Source of the DNA: Rotaria macrura
Lineage: Eukaryota; Rotifera; Eurotatoria; Philodinida; Philodinidae
DNA: 64,000 nt
Assembly: GCA_900239685.1 (NCBI GenBank)
Contig: OENT01000116.1
Span: 142,038-206,037 of the forward strand
Direction of reading: 5' to 3'
Shown: in pieces, positions 1-12,500 of the stretch
Layout: each line of letters starts with the position of its first letter
Numbering within the stretch: position 1 is the stretch's first letter
Notes under the pieces: generated by a model
Told to the model about the DNA's origin: nothing
What the model saw: only the letters and a program-made list of their open reading frames with translations
The model's database searches: none
Translations under genes and position numbers: made by a program

Positions 1-1577
1 AAATACGTGTATGATGACTTCAGATATTTTCAAACATTTGAAAATAACAGCAATCATAACAAGTAGTCGTATTTTGGACTGTTTTTTCCTGTTTTATTTT
101 TATTGACCATATCCATGTGTCTGTGTCAAATGCTAAATTTACACAGGTTTCTTAAACAATAAATGAAAGTTTCTATAGCTGTCTTTGTTTCGAAACATCA
201 ACGTCTTCGCGGTTGGTCAATTATTAATAGAAAAAAACAACAGAGAAGAGAAGGAGAAGAAGAAAAAAAAAGAAGAAAGAACAAAACCTAAATACGAAAA
301 AAAGAAAGAGAATCATTGCAGAGACCTTCTCTCATTCGTACATCATACAACCTTCTCAATCGTTAAAAAAGCACTTAACTCTCAGAAATCGATTCGTAGC
401 CAGATGGTGTTTTATGTTTATTCCGTCCCTTTTATTTTACTCTGATTACTTAAAGCAACCCTAGGAGGAAAATGGTTAAGGTAAATACAAAAAACCTTTT
501 TCTATCTGTCCAATTTGAAGTTTTTTACTTTTTACTGCTTAATATTATCCGAGTAATGATGAGATTGGATATGAGAAAAAAGAAAAAGTAGATAACTTTA
601 TTGTCATATAATTAATTCTCATGTCTCGGTTTTCAATAACATCTGACGCTCAATGATGCTTCATTGCTGCAACGTTTTGTCATTGATTTGGCTGCTTCGC
701 TTGCTAAGTTGTTCCCTGTTACTTGTTCCTTGCTCCTGTTGCTTTAGCTGAGATGCCAAGGCAAAAAGAAAAAAAGAAATTCCTGCCATCATAACTGTCG
801 TCGTTGTCGTCATTGTCGCTGCTATTGATGATGATAATGATGACCTTCACTCGTCGTCTCTCGCACAGGCGCGATATCAAGCGGAATTGATGATGTTGTA
901 TGTACAAGCAAACGGCATCTAACCCCATCATAATAACAACAACAAAAATCTCGGCATTCTATAGGATGCATCATTCAATACCTAACAACAAGGATTCGTA
1001 CTTGACAGAACGAAGAAAAAAGTGGAAAGGCACCGTGCTGGAAAACAATAAATAAGCCACAAATGGCTAATTTATACCAGTAATAGTAATGTGCTGCTGC
1101 TTTTCTTAGTTATAGTATGTGCCACAATCTTATTTCCTATCATTCATACGAATGATTCTTCATTATTATGCATCTTGTAAATCTCTACACGTCTAGTTTA
1201 TATATTGGTCAAAAACTTAGTATTATTTTCCTCTTTTTTTTCTTTTTCATTATTTCTCCTTGTCTCTGTTTCTCTTTTTTTCCTTTTTTTTCGTTCTTTC
1301 ATTGTCTACTTCGTTCGTAGGAGTCGTATTGAGGTATTTTTTTTACATTCAAATTACCTACAAAGTACAGGTAAGGCCACATAAAAAATAAAACAGTGAG
1401 ACGAAAAAAAAGAGTCGAACAAGAAAAAAAAGAAATGAATAATATACTCATTCTCCTACACCCTTATTGTTATATTAATCATTTTTCTTAATAGGCTTGT
1501 TGCACCTGGGTCTTCTCATATATATGTATATATATGAATATATAGAGAGATAGATATATAGATATAGATACGTAGAT

Positions 1578-1611
<34 letters not shown>

Positions 1612-3047
1612 GCATATATGTATGTAGGTATTTTAAGGTAAAGCAGAGTTAAAACAGAAAAAGATGAAAAACCACCGAATACTTATACATATATATATTT
1701 AATATATTTGTTCGTTTTATGCTTTCTATACAGTACAGATTGGCGTTTAATCTATATTTAGGATAGATAAATTTATCGTAAATAAGAAAGGCATATAGAG
1801 AGCACGAGGTGATATAATTTATACATAACATTGTTGATGTTGTGAAGAGAAAAGATGGTCGATGCTTCTTGCTTTTCTTCTTTTTTATTTGTATTCGAAT
1901 GAAGGGAGTACTTTTTTTTACTTCAAGAAGGAAAACATTGCAAAAAAACAGTGCATTATTAAAAAAATAAGTGGGTGAATGTATAGAACAAGAAAAAAAG
2001 TAACATTTATGTGTATGCAAAAACAACGATTAATTGTGTCTTCTCATTTTTTCTCGTTTTCATATTTACCACATCATCATTCTTTTTTCCCTTCTTGTTG
2101 TGTTTTTGAAGGCTTCTATATTTTTCGTTACATGTTTCTGTACAATGATTTGTGATACATAGCTCGCAAAAAAATAGCTCTTGCTTATGAAGTAAATAAT
2201 CATGCAGTAATGGTGACGGTTGTAGAGTAGGCTGCGCTTATATATACATAATAAATACACACGAAAAAAAAGCGAGAAGGAAAGACATTGATGGAGACGA
2301 TTTATTTAAAAAAATAAATATCGTTCCCTGGTTGCCATCGTCGTCGTCGGATGGCGCACAAAAATCCCTCCGTTTTTTTTCCTCGTTCTCTTCGTTGCTT
2401 TCTCTGTACGTGATGCAGATAATAACGCATATACTAAACACATACATTCAGTCACGCATACAGACTACATTTACTGATCAACGGTGAGGTTTGTAAGAAA
2501 TATGATAATGAAAAGTACAAGTAGCACTCCAATTTCATTCCGATTATATGACTCTCCATGATTGTTTGTGTTTTTTTTGTCTCTTCTTTTTTCCTTATTT
2601 ATACATGTATATATCTATATATATATATTTATATATATCTTCGTTTATTGTCATTTTATAAGCTAATCAAATCGATCTATTGCCTGAACAAGAGCACGAT
2701 AGTTCTGTTTATGTCTATCGCTGATGACGTATACAGCTGCATACCTGCATGAGATAATAAGATAGAAAGAGAGAACAAAAAAAAAGAGGAAAAGGTCTTT
2801 TATTTTTTTTGGTTAGGCATACTTCTAAGATCTGAAGCTTGCTAACATATTTGTCATACCATAGAACTGTTTCCCCCGATGATTATATTATCTTTCTTAT
2901 TGCAGATATTCCTTTTTCTTTTGTCCTATCCTTTTCTCATTGATATGTACAAGAATAATATCGTATGTGTGGTTTTTCTTTTCTTTCGAATTCTTTTTTA
3001 GATCTGTTTTCCGTAGCGTCTATTGTAGCCGTCATCCGTCTTGTTCT
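1..3047. other. Low-complexity upstream region, no gene seen
   Basis: The stretch is dominated by homopurine and homopyrimidine runs, A- and T-runs and short microsatellites. No reading frame here has coding character on either strand; the open frames are short and lysine-, asparagine- or serine-biased. It probably holds the promoter and 5' untranslated region of the membrane-protein gene that starts at 3048. A pyrimidine-rich tract ending in TTTTTTAG just before position 3001 looks like a 3' splice site, so an upstream non-coding exon is possible. I looked on the minus strand for the missing C-terminal exons of the DOCK7-like gene and did not find them. Confidence 0.5.
1518..1625. repeat. 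Compound TA/CA/GATA microsatellite
   Basis: An uninterrupted run of alternating AT, GATA and CA dinucleotide-type repeats. It is a simple-sequence tract with no coding potential, upstream of the gene at 3048. Confidence 0.85.
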
Positions 3048-4469
3048 ATGGCTGACGATCAAGCCTCATCAAATGAAGTCAATGAAGGTGCTGATACACA
3101 AGACCAATATGATAGTGATTTCGTAGAAACAGCAACAACAACTATCGTTGAAGATGTTAAAACCACTTTAGCAGAAGATTATGCTGAAGAACCAATTGAA
3201 GATTATGTCGTCAACTTAGTTGTTAATGAACAACCAGAAGGTGTATCCCTATCAACATCTACAGTTGATCTAGCTGTTACCGAATTTCAGGACTCTATGT
3301 TAGCGTCAAAATCATCAGCTATAGTTGACGCTGTCAATGAGTATACAACACAAGTATATAATGAATTGAGCGATACTACAACCGCTATCAGTGGTGGCAA
3401 ACAATGGTGGGGTAAGTTTATCAACCAAAAATAAATAGAACAAAACTTAGAGCAGGAAGGAAAAAGAAATATAAGCATCTGTGTGTGTAAATGTGTGTAC
3501 GCAATTGCAGCAAGCAAAAATAACCAGTTACCGATAACACAAAAAAAAAGAAGGATAGAGCGAGAAGAGACGAAGACAAAGAATCTGCCGATGTATACAA
3601 GGTCTTCATTACCAATTCTGTTTATACATATTAGAAGAATGAGTTAGATCCAGATAATAGTCGATTAGGAGAAGAAACTCATGTATGAGGAACGTCAACA
3701 ACAAGGCCGCATACTGTATAGCCAACAATTTCATGAGCTCATTTTTCAATTGACTTACAGTTGTCGTTTTTCGCCTAGTTACAAGTAGACAGACCTTGAG
3801 AGACGAGACAGAACGCAACAAAAACTATTCTAAGCGAATGTCTTTTTCTTATCTGTTCTTCCATCGAATACGTAATTTAAAACAATGTTAACGAAAAAAA
3901 AAGAAAGAATAAAACCCATGCAATAAGGAACGGCTGCATGCAAAAAAACTAAAAAGCAGTTCTGTTGGTCGTTGTACTTTATCTAGTAGTTCGTTTTATC
4001 GTTGAAAACAAAGTTCAACTGATAGAAACAGAGAAGTCATGATATTCGCTGAATATTTAACATTAAAAAAAATTGTGGTTTTTAATTTTGATACACACAG
4101 TGCATGATTAATATTCATGATGATTCATACGACAAAGAATCTTATCAGAAGCAAATAGAGTCATTATCATAACAAAAAGAAAATTGTTCTTTATAAAGAA
4201 AGTGATGTTAACTTCGCCCTCTGTTTAGTAGTCAAATAAATTTGTTGGGTTCGCGCATTTTAGGTTGGTCTGGAAAGAAACTTTTATTGGTTGGTCTAAT
4301 CGCATTATGTATCCTTGCGATAATTCTCGTTGTTTTGTGCGTAGTTCTTGGTAAGAAACTTAAGAAAAACAAGCGACCAGGAGCAGCTGGTTCAACAACT
4401 ACAACGAAAGCAGTAGTAACCAAAGGCGTATCACCAGACCCGAAATATCAACCAGTGCCAAATGTTTGA
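3048..4469 (+). CDS. Small acidic single-pass membrane protein, unknown function
   Basis: Two exons, 3048-3411 and 4264-4469, joined by an 852-bp intron with a GTAAGT donor and a TTTTAG acceptor. The junction restores one Gly codon and gives about 189 residues. Residues 1-115 are acidic and rich in Asp, Glu, Thr, Ser and Val, with no signal peptide and no cysteine. A Gly-Gly-Lys-Gln-Trp-Trp segment leads into one hydrophobic helix of about 22 residues (LLLVGLIALCILAIILVVLC), followed at once by a basic stop-transfer stretch (KKLKKNKR) and a short Thr/Pro tail ending KYQPVPNV. The lack of a signal peptide and the basic flank suggest an N-out or tail-anchor-like protein; the orientation is not proven. 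The start at 3048 was chosen because the in-frame sequence before it is Phe-rich and looks like untranslated DNA. I do not recognise the family. It runs opposite to the DOCK7-like gene and may lie inside that gene's next intron. Confidence 0.72.
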
Positions 4470-4705
4470 AAAAAATATTTCTTTTTTCTTTTTGTCATTT
4501 TCTCCTTTCTTGCTAACTCTATCTCGTTTCTCTTTTTTCTCGCTTTGTCTTTTTTTTTCAAGCAGAGTGCGTTTTTCTAATGTGTGTGTATGCGTAGCGT
4601 TCTTTTTTTCTTGTGCAAGATGATGGTGATGATCGATGGTTTTACTTCTATATTTTTTCTTCTTTTTAATATACGCACACATATATAAATATATGTGTAT
4701 CTTAC

Positions 4706-6535
4706 CTTATTGGCTAAATCAAGTGAAGCACGATTAACATCATTGGAATCCTTTATCATTTCAACTTGAGATTTACCAAACTTATCAATATAGAATGACT
4801 AAAAGAAAAAGAAGACATTATTAAATATAAATAAACAAGAAATATTATATAAAAAAGAAAAACTCATTATCAACTTACTTCTAGTCGAGAGGCTATCTCG
4901 GCTAATTTTGTTATTCCTGGTTCTTTATAAATAAATTCTTGTCCATCAAGTTCGTCGAACTTTGTACCATAAAAGCCGACTCGAAAATACGTACCGAATA
5001 ATCTTTTATTCCCCTAAGAAAACAAAAAGAAAATGAAAAGTCGTTTTAAGTAACATTTGATGAAAAACAAAAATATTTTATTGTTCATACCTGTACAAGT
5101 ATTCGATTGAAATATTCATGTAATTTACTGTGTACTTGTGAAAGTTTTTTAAAATCTCGATTAGCTTCGTAGATTGGTGTTAACACATGATAAATACTAT
5201 TCACTGCTTCGTACATATGTGCCTTTTAGCGCAAAAATCAATAGATTTTAATAATAAGAAAAGACATCAAGAATTACAAAAGTACGAACATGTGTAAGAA
5301 AAACTGCTGCTTGTTCCATAAGACCAATGAAACCATTTTCTGTGAAGTATTTTCCAGTACATATGCCTTCATCTCCTGGTGATACAACATCATCACTGAC
5401 AGCACTTTCTTCTAATAGATTCATTGAAATTTTCTAGATAAAAATCAAGTGCATGTGTTTTTCTTCTTCTTATACTCTAGTTCTTTTCCAATAATCTAGA
5501 CTAACTTGTAAAGCAACACAACCATCGGGCAAATATGATTTCGATTCAAGCATACGAAGATATTCAGCAACAAGACTAGCTGCATGTGCTAAACACATTC
5601 CAGCTTCAGCATAATGATTCATCTAGACATAAAAAAAGTAATACGTAAAAGATTTTTTCATTTTTTTCATTTTAATTAGTTCTCTAACTTGCCATAAGAC
5701 GCAAAAAAAAACAATATACAGTTACGCTTAATCATGAAAAAGAAACTCATTATGATAACTCGAGTCATTTCTTCATTATAGATGCACTATGAATGTGTCA
5801 CATATGTTAAAAAACAAAAAATATCCTTGATATTTCATATTTATTCGTTGCATCAGGAAGAAAATTAGTGAGAGTGGTATTAGATTTTTGGTTTAATCAA
5901 AACAGTACAATTATTTACTTTATAATCCCAGACTATATATATGCATGGAATTAACCTAATATAAACAGTATCGCATGATAAATAAATATATTAATATTCT
6001 GTTAATATTGACTGTAATCTCCTAGAAAATTTTGGTTTTTTCTTCGGGAAGTTCTCTTCTATTTTTGGTAACAGTACTAGAAAATTCAATTTTTATTATT
6101 TTGATCATTTTGTTAATGGACGTCACGGAGTATCTTTATTGAGTCAATACAGGATTATTCTATCATGCATCATTAGTGTAACCACAGATGGGAAAAATAT
6201 TTTTAGGATTCTCCATATGAGATTTCTCATCAAGTGAGAATAAATATGGTTTGGCATCTCAACAGAAGATAATAATATGGTATTATGGAATAGATTACTT
6301 TCATATCCAGTCATTTACTATACATGTTCTAGATAGAATATTTTTTACTTGAGGAACATACTAATGTCAACAAACAAAGGACAAAATCATCATTCAGACT
6401 TATAAATGATTTTCTATAGTTTACCGCTAAATGTTTTTGAGCCATATTTTGTAACCAAGTAAGCCGTAAATCCGGACTATTTTGATAACAATTAGCTATG
6501 CGATGAAGAAGATCGATTTCCATATCAGGATTATC
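4706..6535 (-). CDS. DOCK7-like gene, exons 33-38: start of the DHR-2 catalytic domain
   Basis: Exons in transcript order: 6425-6535, 5506-5622, 5290-5433, 5091-5222, 4879-5013, 4706-4798. They encode about residues 1702-1945: [20 protein letters not shown], the [18 protein letters not shown] helix, [54 protein letters not shown] and [12 protein letters not shown]. This is lobe A and the start of lobe B of DHR-2. In the family, lobe C carries the nucleotide-sensor loop that drives GDP release, and its exons are not present to the left of 4706 in this window. Every exon here except the first has a phase-0 start and end consistent with the next. The intron at 5623-6424 is 802 bp. Confidence 0.92.
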
Positions 6536-9500
6536 CTAAATTAATACAAAGAAAAATGATTGAAAAAATTTTTATGAAATAAATTTCTCAAATTCGCTAA
6601 TTACTTTAGCTTCACGTAATTTAACCGTATCACATAGAATCATATATAAATTTGTTGCTAAATCTTTAACTTGACTTGGAAAAGCACTTTCTTGTAAATC
6701 CGTATCGCCATCGGCATAGGTTAAAATCGTTCTTAATGATTTACGCAAGAAGATTTCATTGAATTGTGATGTCGACTGACCAACAAGCCATGATAATGAC
6801 ATAGTGGCTTGCATTTTTACACGTGAAAAATTCTATAAATAGTTCATTTTAGAAAAGAACACAAAAGCATAGTGAAATTCGAAATCATAGATTTTTTGTT
6901 TACATTGCCAATTTCAAAATTTTGTCGCATTAATAAATAAAGTGATGCTGACGCGTGACTTCGTACTGTACTTAAACATGATGAACAATGTTTTAATAAC
7001 CGAAGACATAAATCAGCACAATGTTCTGTATCTTCTTCAAAAAGTAATTCAGGAAACTAGATTATAAAAATATGAAATGAAAAATAAACATAAAACATTA
7101 TTTTTTAATAAGAAAATGAAATAGATTTACTTTATAAACAATAGCTCGTTGATGAGAAAATAAATTTTGTAATGTCCATGTACTTTGATTGAGCGCAAAT
7201 GCATGTAAAAGTATTTTAAGTAAGCCAGGTAAAAGAACTTGATGACAATCTGTTGTTTGTACAACCTAAGTTGCAACAGATCATTTTCGATATATTACAA
7301 ACAAAACAACATAAACGAATTAACCAACTTGTATGATGGTTTCAATTGTATCGATAACAATCATGGTACATTCAGATGCAAGTATACTTTCGAGATGAGC
7401 ATCAATGGTGATTTCTTCTTCACTTCTATAATGAGAAAAAATGATTCAATTTTCAACGTGCAATAATTATTTCGAATGGTGAACAATGTTCAAATATTTT
7501 TTTATTTTGTTTTGTTCGATATTCAAAGTTTCATTTCTAGAGCATACTTTGAAAAAACTGAATGCATTTGGATTAAGAAATATGAGAGGTCAAGCATTCT
7601 AAGAGTCTGATAGAGGTCAGATTTCAGGACATATGTCAAGCAATAAACCATGAAGACAATTTTTTCATCTAATTATCAAGGTAAACCATTGGAAAGATCA
7701 TGATAATTATGTATTATTGCGAACTTAATTGAGTAGTCCATAGTGATAAGCAATGTCGAAAACAATTATATTGCTTGTCTATTTAGCATACAGCGAGATA
7801 CAGAATCGACAGCTAAAACGAATACGTTAGCGCTAGTACAGCAAAAACAGTTTCAATTGCATGTTTACCAGTAGAGGAAAAGATATATTGATGTACTTGA
7901 TGCATATCCTTGTACGACAAAGCTAATATCTGTTAATCATCAATTGATCGATGGATGCAAATTTTAGACTGACAAAATAATGATGAATTAAATATTTTTT
8001 AATGCAAATACTATTTCTGTACTTTCTCATCGTATGTAAACAGATTATTCATTGTCCTTGTTTTTTTATTTATAAATGAAACATTTTCTTAGTCAAATTG
8101 ACTAATCGAATACTTGTATCGAATTTGAAAGACGCTTCGCAATAAAATTCAATAGTCATAGGTAGGTTCTATATGTTTCTGCATACTCATCAACATTTGA
8201 TGGATATCAGTAGTGATTCTATACAATCAACAGTGTGATGTGAGCAATATATTTTTGTTTTTTGTGGTTTACTATTGACGAAGACAAAGATTGTCAATGA
8301 TGAGTAGAGTCTGTCTAGTTTAGTACTGGAGTCTAAACTTACAACTATGAAGCTGATAAATTTCAGCTGTCGCACTAATGTGTTCTATGTGCTAGCCATT
8401 GGAAAATATTATCTTGTATCTTAGGGGCAACTGCCTTATTCCCATCAGAAGATTTCATCTCGAATATCAAAATATGGATCGGCGTGACCCAATGGGTTCT
8501 AATCATTAGTTATATCTATTATGGAGATATGCATCTTACGCATATGTTTTTCAAAAATCTGATATCGACATCAGTAAAGCATATCTTTGGCTGACATTTC
8601 AACAGTCAAAGTTAAGTTAGAATCTCTACTGATGAATTATCCTGTTGTCAATAAGCGCTAAATTTCTACAATCGTTTGCTCTATCAAGACTTCTAAGTCG
8701 ATCATCTACGATGTGAAAGGATCGATTACGAAAAATGAAGATATCGATTTTCAATTGTTTTAGTTTACAGGGAGATTATTTGGTTTGCAGATATGAAATA
8801 ATAACATAAATACATATATATATTCGACCTTTCTATGTTTGCTTGTCGCCAATGTGTTTGATCTTTACGCCAACGAAGATTACTGGTGCTTTTACTTGGT
8901 TCTACAAATGAGAACGATTTAGACAGATATATATATATATACATATATAGATATATTTTGTTTTCTTTTTATTTTTTGTACCATGAATTGATGGATTGGG
9001 ATTTTTTTGTTTTGTTCTATTTAGCATATCCGTTCGTGCATTATCAGTGCCAATAATTGATTTTTCTAATTGATTTTTAACTGATGTCAATGAGGGTTTT
9101 TTGGTTGAAGCACATGTTGAAATAGCAGCAAGTACAGATGCATGTCCGCCTGCACCAATACGATGATGCCGTTTCATTTGTTTTTTTCCTTTATATTCAA
9201 AACTTGCAATAGATAAATCCAATAGTTGAATTAGATTTTGAAGTTGTTCGCGTGTCATATGCATCCACCATTGACGAAGTACAGATGAATCGATATTTTT
9301 TAACAACCACAGTAAGCATATCAATAAATCTCTTGATGTTTCTTCGCTAAATGTTGTCATTGACGATAGACGTTTCTATGAAACGAAAAACATCAAAACA
9401 CATAGACACGTATAATGATGAATTTAATGGAACACGTATCATTTACCAAAGTTCCATCATTTTCGGTAGCAAACTCGTCGATATTTGATGTTAGAAGATC

Positions 9501-12500
9501 ATCTGATGGTGCAACAGACGGACGGTTCAATTGACCTATGTAAAAATAATGAAAACAATAACAAAGACTATTTTCATTGATTTCTTTTCTCAATCAAAAA
9601 CTAAAATAAACAAACAAGTTTTTCTTACCAAATGAGGCATTGCCTGGATCGAATAATTTATTAATATTATTTGAAACAATATGAAGTAAAGGAAGATAAA
9701 GTCTTGCGACACGATTACGAGTATTTTTTTCATCTTTAATTGATAAACGTTGATCAAAGTCATGAGATGAGAGAACATTTCGTAAGATATTTATTGCACG
9801 ACTATGAAGCCATGGTGAACTAAGAAATAAATCAACAAAGATAATTTTAAATATTCCGATTACAAAACAAATTTTTTCAAGGAAACGATAATGTCTAACT
9901 GAACTCTCTACAAATTCAATATGATATGGTAGAAGAATGCAGGTATCCTATACCTATCTCAGGTAAATTAATAGTTATTCCAACAGTTTTGACTTGAGGG
10001 AGAACTAAACTTGCTCACACTTCCTTTATGGAACAACCATTAGCAAAAGCTTTTAAAATCTGCTCATGGGGTTCAAACATCACTAACAATAGAAAATTTT
10101 CTACCACTACAATAGAACATTCAACATACCCTGATGATATTCAAGCTCTCAATGCTAAGCTAACATATGTAGAATTTGAACTGCTCTTGGCATACAACGA
10201 ATGATACAATGGATTTTTTTAACGTATTTACAGTTTATGTAAGATACCCGCAAGTCAACATTTAAATAACGTTCATTTCGTCGTTCTTTTTTTATTAATG
10301 CTTGAATGAAGACGCATGTTTATAATAGAAATTAGAATTTCAAACAGGATTCAAAGTAAAATTATATATTGATATGTGTTGAAGGAAATAGATTGAAAAA
10401 TTCTGAATTCTACTCTAATCTTTTTCGATGTCTTTTTGTTTCATTTTAACGACACCATTGTATCCAACCAACGTAAAAGGAAAAGAAAATTAATTACTTT
10501 TGAAATATTTAACTAGACGATATCTAACATTGAGTACAAATACTATTATCTCATTCGATATAAACGATAATAGACTTATTTTTTTAATTAATTAACCCAG
10601 CAAAATATCCTGTCGCATACACTTGAAACTCTATACTATAACGAAAACAAGTATTTGATTGCAGGTAAAACAAAAACAAATGAAGTATTCTACTGTTATA
10701 TTTCTTTTATTATCAAAGAAATAGTTCTTTTCCCTATGAATGATGTCTCTCAATTGTTTATTTTTCTTTTATTGAGTTAGCTTCTAAGTTGCATGTGATA
10801 CGATGATATGAAATAATTCAACCAGATATCGGAGATTAATCACTATGGGTATAAAAAAAAAGTAACAGTTGCTATTAGAAAAATTTTATTTCTTATCCAA
10901 GTCAAATACTAAAAAAAACAACACTTTATAATTCGAGTTTTTGATAAATAAAAATCTCGTTTTTATCAGATAGAGTCATGGCTTCCCAAATCAGAATTAT
11001 AAAGTTCAACGGATATTAAATAAAAAAAAGGAAATCTCTGCTCATATTTCACGAATAGGGAACAAAATGTTCAGGCATATTTTATCATGATATATTCAGT
11101 TTTCAATATATTCTACTGTGACGACTTCGCAGAGCATGGATATTTAAAGAAAAACAATATAAAAACTGAACCATTAAAATTACTTTTCAGTATTTGGTTT
11201 TGTGCAAATCATAATATCCAAGAATTTTCTTCTACGAAGTTTGAATTATAGCATATGATGATAGTCTATTTTTTTTAATATTAATTGAATACATTCTACG
11301 ATTTTTTTAATTTTCAATAACGACTTTATTTCGTTCGAAAGGTTTGTTTTTTTTACGAATGATATTGTTAAAAATATGCTTCGTATCTGAACTTGTTGAT
11401 AGCGTGATTACTTAAAAATAATCTTAGATTTGGTCTATTGAGAATCTTCATTTTTATATAGACAAATACTTTAGTCAACTAAAGATGATTTACTTGGTTG
11501 TCACACAGTGCAACTATATTCATACTCGCTGAAAATGATTTTAGGGTGCATGATATTGATTGCTTTTTTGCTGACGCTACTGAGTTTCAAATTTTGATAT
11601 CGTGATTCCATATCATCGGAATTGATGCAATGAAAAACATCGAGTATCAACAAGATTGTATAAATCCAAGTTTCCTAATCTATATAGAAATAACAAGTCA
11701 TAAAAATACGCTAAGACATTTAAAGGCAACCTCATATCGATTACTAATAAGAAATTCTAAATGATGAAATATTCAGCTGTTTAGTTTTATTCTCGATTCA
11801 ATTAGATTTTCATTACTTTTTTGAAAGAACATTTTGTAAATCGTGTAAAATGATTCCAACAAGATAATGTTCTTGACGATATTCATATGTTAAATCAGTT
11901 TGTTGAATATTTATAGTACGTTGATTATTTCCACTAGTGTTTGTATGGCTGTTAGTCGTATTATTACTATTGTTATTATTATTGTTATTTGATGAATAGG
12001 ATTGCATACTACCAATACTTGGAGATGGTGATGGAGGAATCAATGGTAATATTGGAAGGTTAAGTGTTATGTAATGTTCATGCGAACATACGATTCGAAT
12101 AAAATCTAATTTCAATGATATGTAGTATAATGTGTCCGTTGGTTGACCGTGAGCTATTTCGAGATCGAACTAAAAAGTCAAGATGAAACAATTATCATCG
12201 AACAATGAACATAAAAAAATACATACTTCTTTGCAATAGACTTTAATAAGACCGAAAACAAATCCTCTGTCCATAAGTGATAAACAATCATTAATAAAAA
12301 ATGCCAATGATGTATTTAAATGTGTACAATGAATTTTTCCATCAACACCATTCCTTTGTGTATGATGCTGTCGATCTAGTAAGTCACGTATAATTAATCT
12401 TAATAGTGTTGTTATATCATCACAAAATTGATATGAAAAACGATGACGACGATCAATTTGAAAACGATTTGTTGTATGTAGATAATGTCCCATAGTTTTG

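Noticed and set aside
185-445. Lysine/glutamate-rich 86-codon frame
   Set aside because: It is the translation of a purine-rich low-complexity tract and has no conserved feature.
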